Assembly (NCBI RefSeq): GCF_003573695.1 | Contig: NC_039363.1 | Span: forward strand, 166,424,747 to 166,488,746 | DNA: 64,000 nt | Direction: 5' to 3' | From: Papaver somniferum | Lineage: Eukaryota > Streptophyta > Magnoliopsida > Ranunculales > Papaveraceae | Part shown: piece after piece, positions 63,401 through 64,000 of the stretch | Position numbering within the stretch: the stretch's first letter is position 1 | Layout: each line of letters opens with the position of its first letter | The notes under the pieces: model-generated | What the model was told of the DNA's origin: nothing | Database searches by the model: none | Seen by the model: only the letters and a program-made list of their open reading frames with translations | Made by a program: the position numbers and the translations under genes

Positions 63401-64000
63401 ACAAGGTTGACTTCAGACACCATGCCAGTAAAATATCCAGAATCATCTACTACGTTTGCCTTATTTTTCTGTTTAGGATCATTTTTGGTCTTTTTAGGTG
63501 CCCTGCAATCTTTGGCCATATGACCAGTTTTCTCACAGTTATAGCAGTCGCCTTTGATGGTGTTTTTGGAGACACCACCCTTTGTCTTAAGATGGTTACC
63601 TTTGGAGTTACGTTGTTTGTTACGTTTACCATTTTTGCTGGATTCTCCTTGCCTTTTCTTTGACGCAGCATTATCGTCCAGGACATGAGCTTTGTTGGAC
63701 ATGTCTTTGCTCAGCATCAGGCTTTTGTCCTTGCAGCACAGAAGTTCCTCAACCTGGATCTTTTTCACCAGCTCCACCATGGTGATTTCGCGATTCTTGT
63801 GTCGCAGCCTCCTCTTGTACTCATTCCATGAGGGTGGTAGCTTTTCAATCACTGCAGATACTTGTAGAGATTCATCAATATGCATGCCTTCAGCAAGAAT
63901 TTCGTTGATGAGTAGCTGGAGTTTGACGAATTGTTCTACAACAGGCTTTTCATCAGTCATCTTATATTCCAGGAACCTAGCCACCAAGAACTTCTTGCTT
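60415..64000 (-). pseudogene. Copia copy E: partial, gag cut by window end
   Basis: The frame from the window edge to 62440 holds the gag C-terminal half, a knuckle with Gly to Glu (CYNCEKTGHMAKDC), protease and the integrase core with HSDLGD and RSDRGGEY, then the extra T near 62476. RT lies in 62462-61125, ended by TGA 61125-61127. RNase H is split by a one-base deletion near 60788 (SWNLPNRHV in place of SWKSTKQTC), leaving frames 61121-60768 and 60795-60415. The gag start and 5' LTR lie outside the window. Confidence 0.94.

Larger units (their letters stand above)
41193..64000 (-). mobile_element. Head-to-tail Ty1/copia array with shared LTRs (copies A to E)
   Basis: The same element is repeated on the minus strand with a period of 5500-5502 bp. 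RNase H stops fall at 43912, 49412, 54913 and 60415; gag starts at 47811, 53311 and 58813. Between a gag start and the next copy's RNase H end there is only about 1.6 kb: one LTR (about 1.0 kb), a polypurine tract (GTGGGGGAT on the minus strand) and about 555 bp of 3' non-coding sequence. So adjacent copies share a single LTR. Copy A is shortened to 2.1 kb. The left edge is a 35-bp LTR stump at 41193-41227; the right edge lies beyond the window. The 3' non-coding strips are 41228-41787, 43358-43911, 48852-49411, 54353-54912 and 59855-60414. Confidence 0.93.

Overview
This is nuclear DNA of a flowering plant. The genes carry GT-AG introns and their closest recognisable relatives are plant genes. 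The coding style points to a eudicot; a Ranunculales or poppy-like source is only a guess. Most of the window is retrotransposon sequence. Only three genes look functional, all between about 24 and 34 kb.

Layout. 1-5.75 kb: minus-strand remnant of a Ty1/copia element with a degenerate gag, a tRNA-iMet-type primer site and a long LTR, but no visible pol. 7.57-18.75 kb: a large non-autonomous Ty3/gypsy-like element. Its roughly 3.4-kb LTR has absorbed two tandem repeat families (69 bp and about 192 bp). Its gag is one frame with four in-frame stops, its protease is degraded, and RT/RNase H and most of integrase are missing. Its 3' LTR is cut short and faces an inverted partial LTR of the same family. 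18.77-19.35 kb: a second fragment of the first copia LTR. 20.28-21.53 kb: a Cassandra-like TRIM with 5S rRNA-derived LTR modules.

Genic island. A seven-exon plus-strand gene of unknown function (24.4-26.3 kb) is followed by a Harbinger-like MITE. Next come porphobilinogen deaminase (HEMC, five exons, 27.8-31.6 kb, plastid tetrapyrrole synthesis) and, convergent with it, UDP-glucose 6-dehydrogenase (UGD, 32.1-33.6 kb, cell-wall sugar precursors). Behind UGD lies a BTB/WD40-type pseudogene split by a Stowaway-like MITE. Further right are a compact LTR element with a perfect 5-bp target duplication (36.3-38.3 kb), a MULE-like MITE (38.3-39.2 kb) and a frameshifted DUF4283/zinc-knuckle ORF of LINE type (40.2-41.2 kb).

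The most striking structure fills 41.19-64.00 kb: a head-to-tail array of one Ty1/copia family on the minus strand. Neighbouring copies share single LTRs, so the order is LTR-internal-LTR-internal with a 5.50-kb period. There are five copies: A with a large deletion, B, C and D full length, and E cut by the window end. No copy has an intact reading frame, and the lesions they share conflict with a simple branching order, which suggests unequal exchange or gene conversion. Copy C, the least interrupted in gag-pol, has lost the first catalytic aspartate of integrase.

All identifications come from reading the sequence and knowledge of the families; no database search was run.
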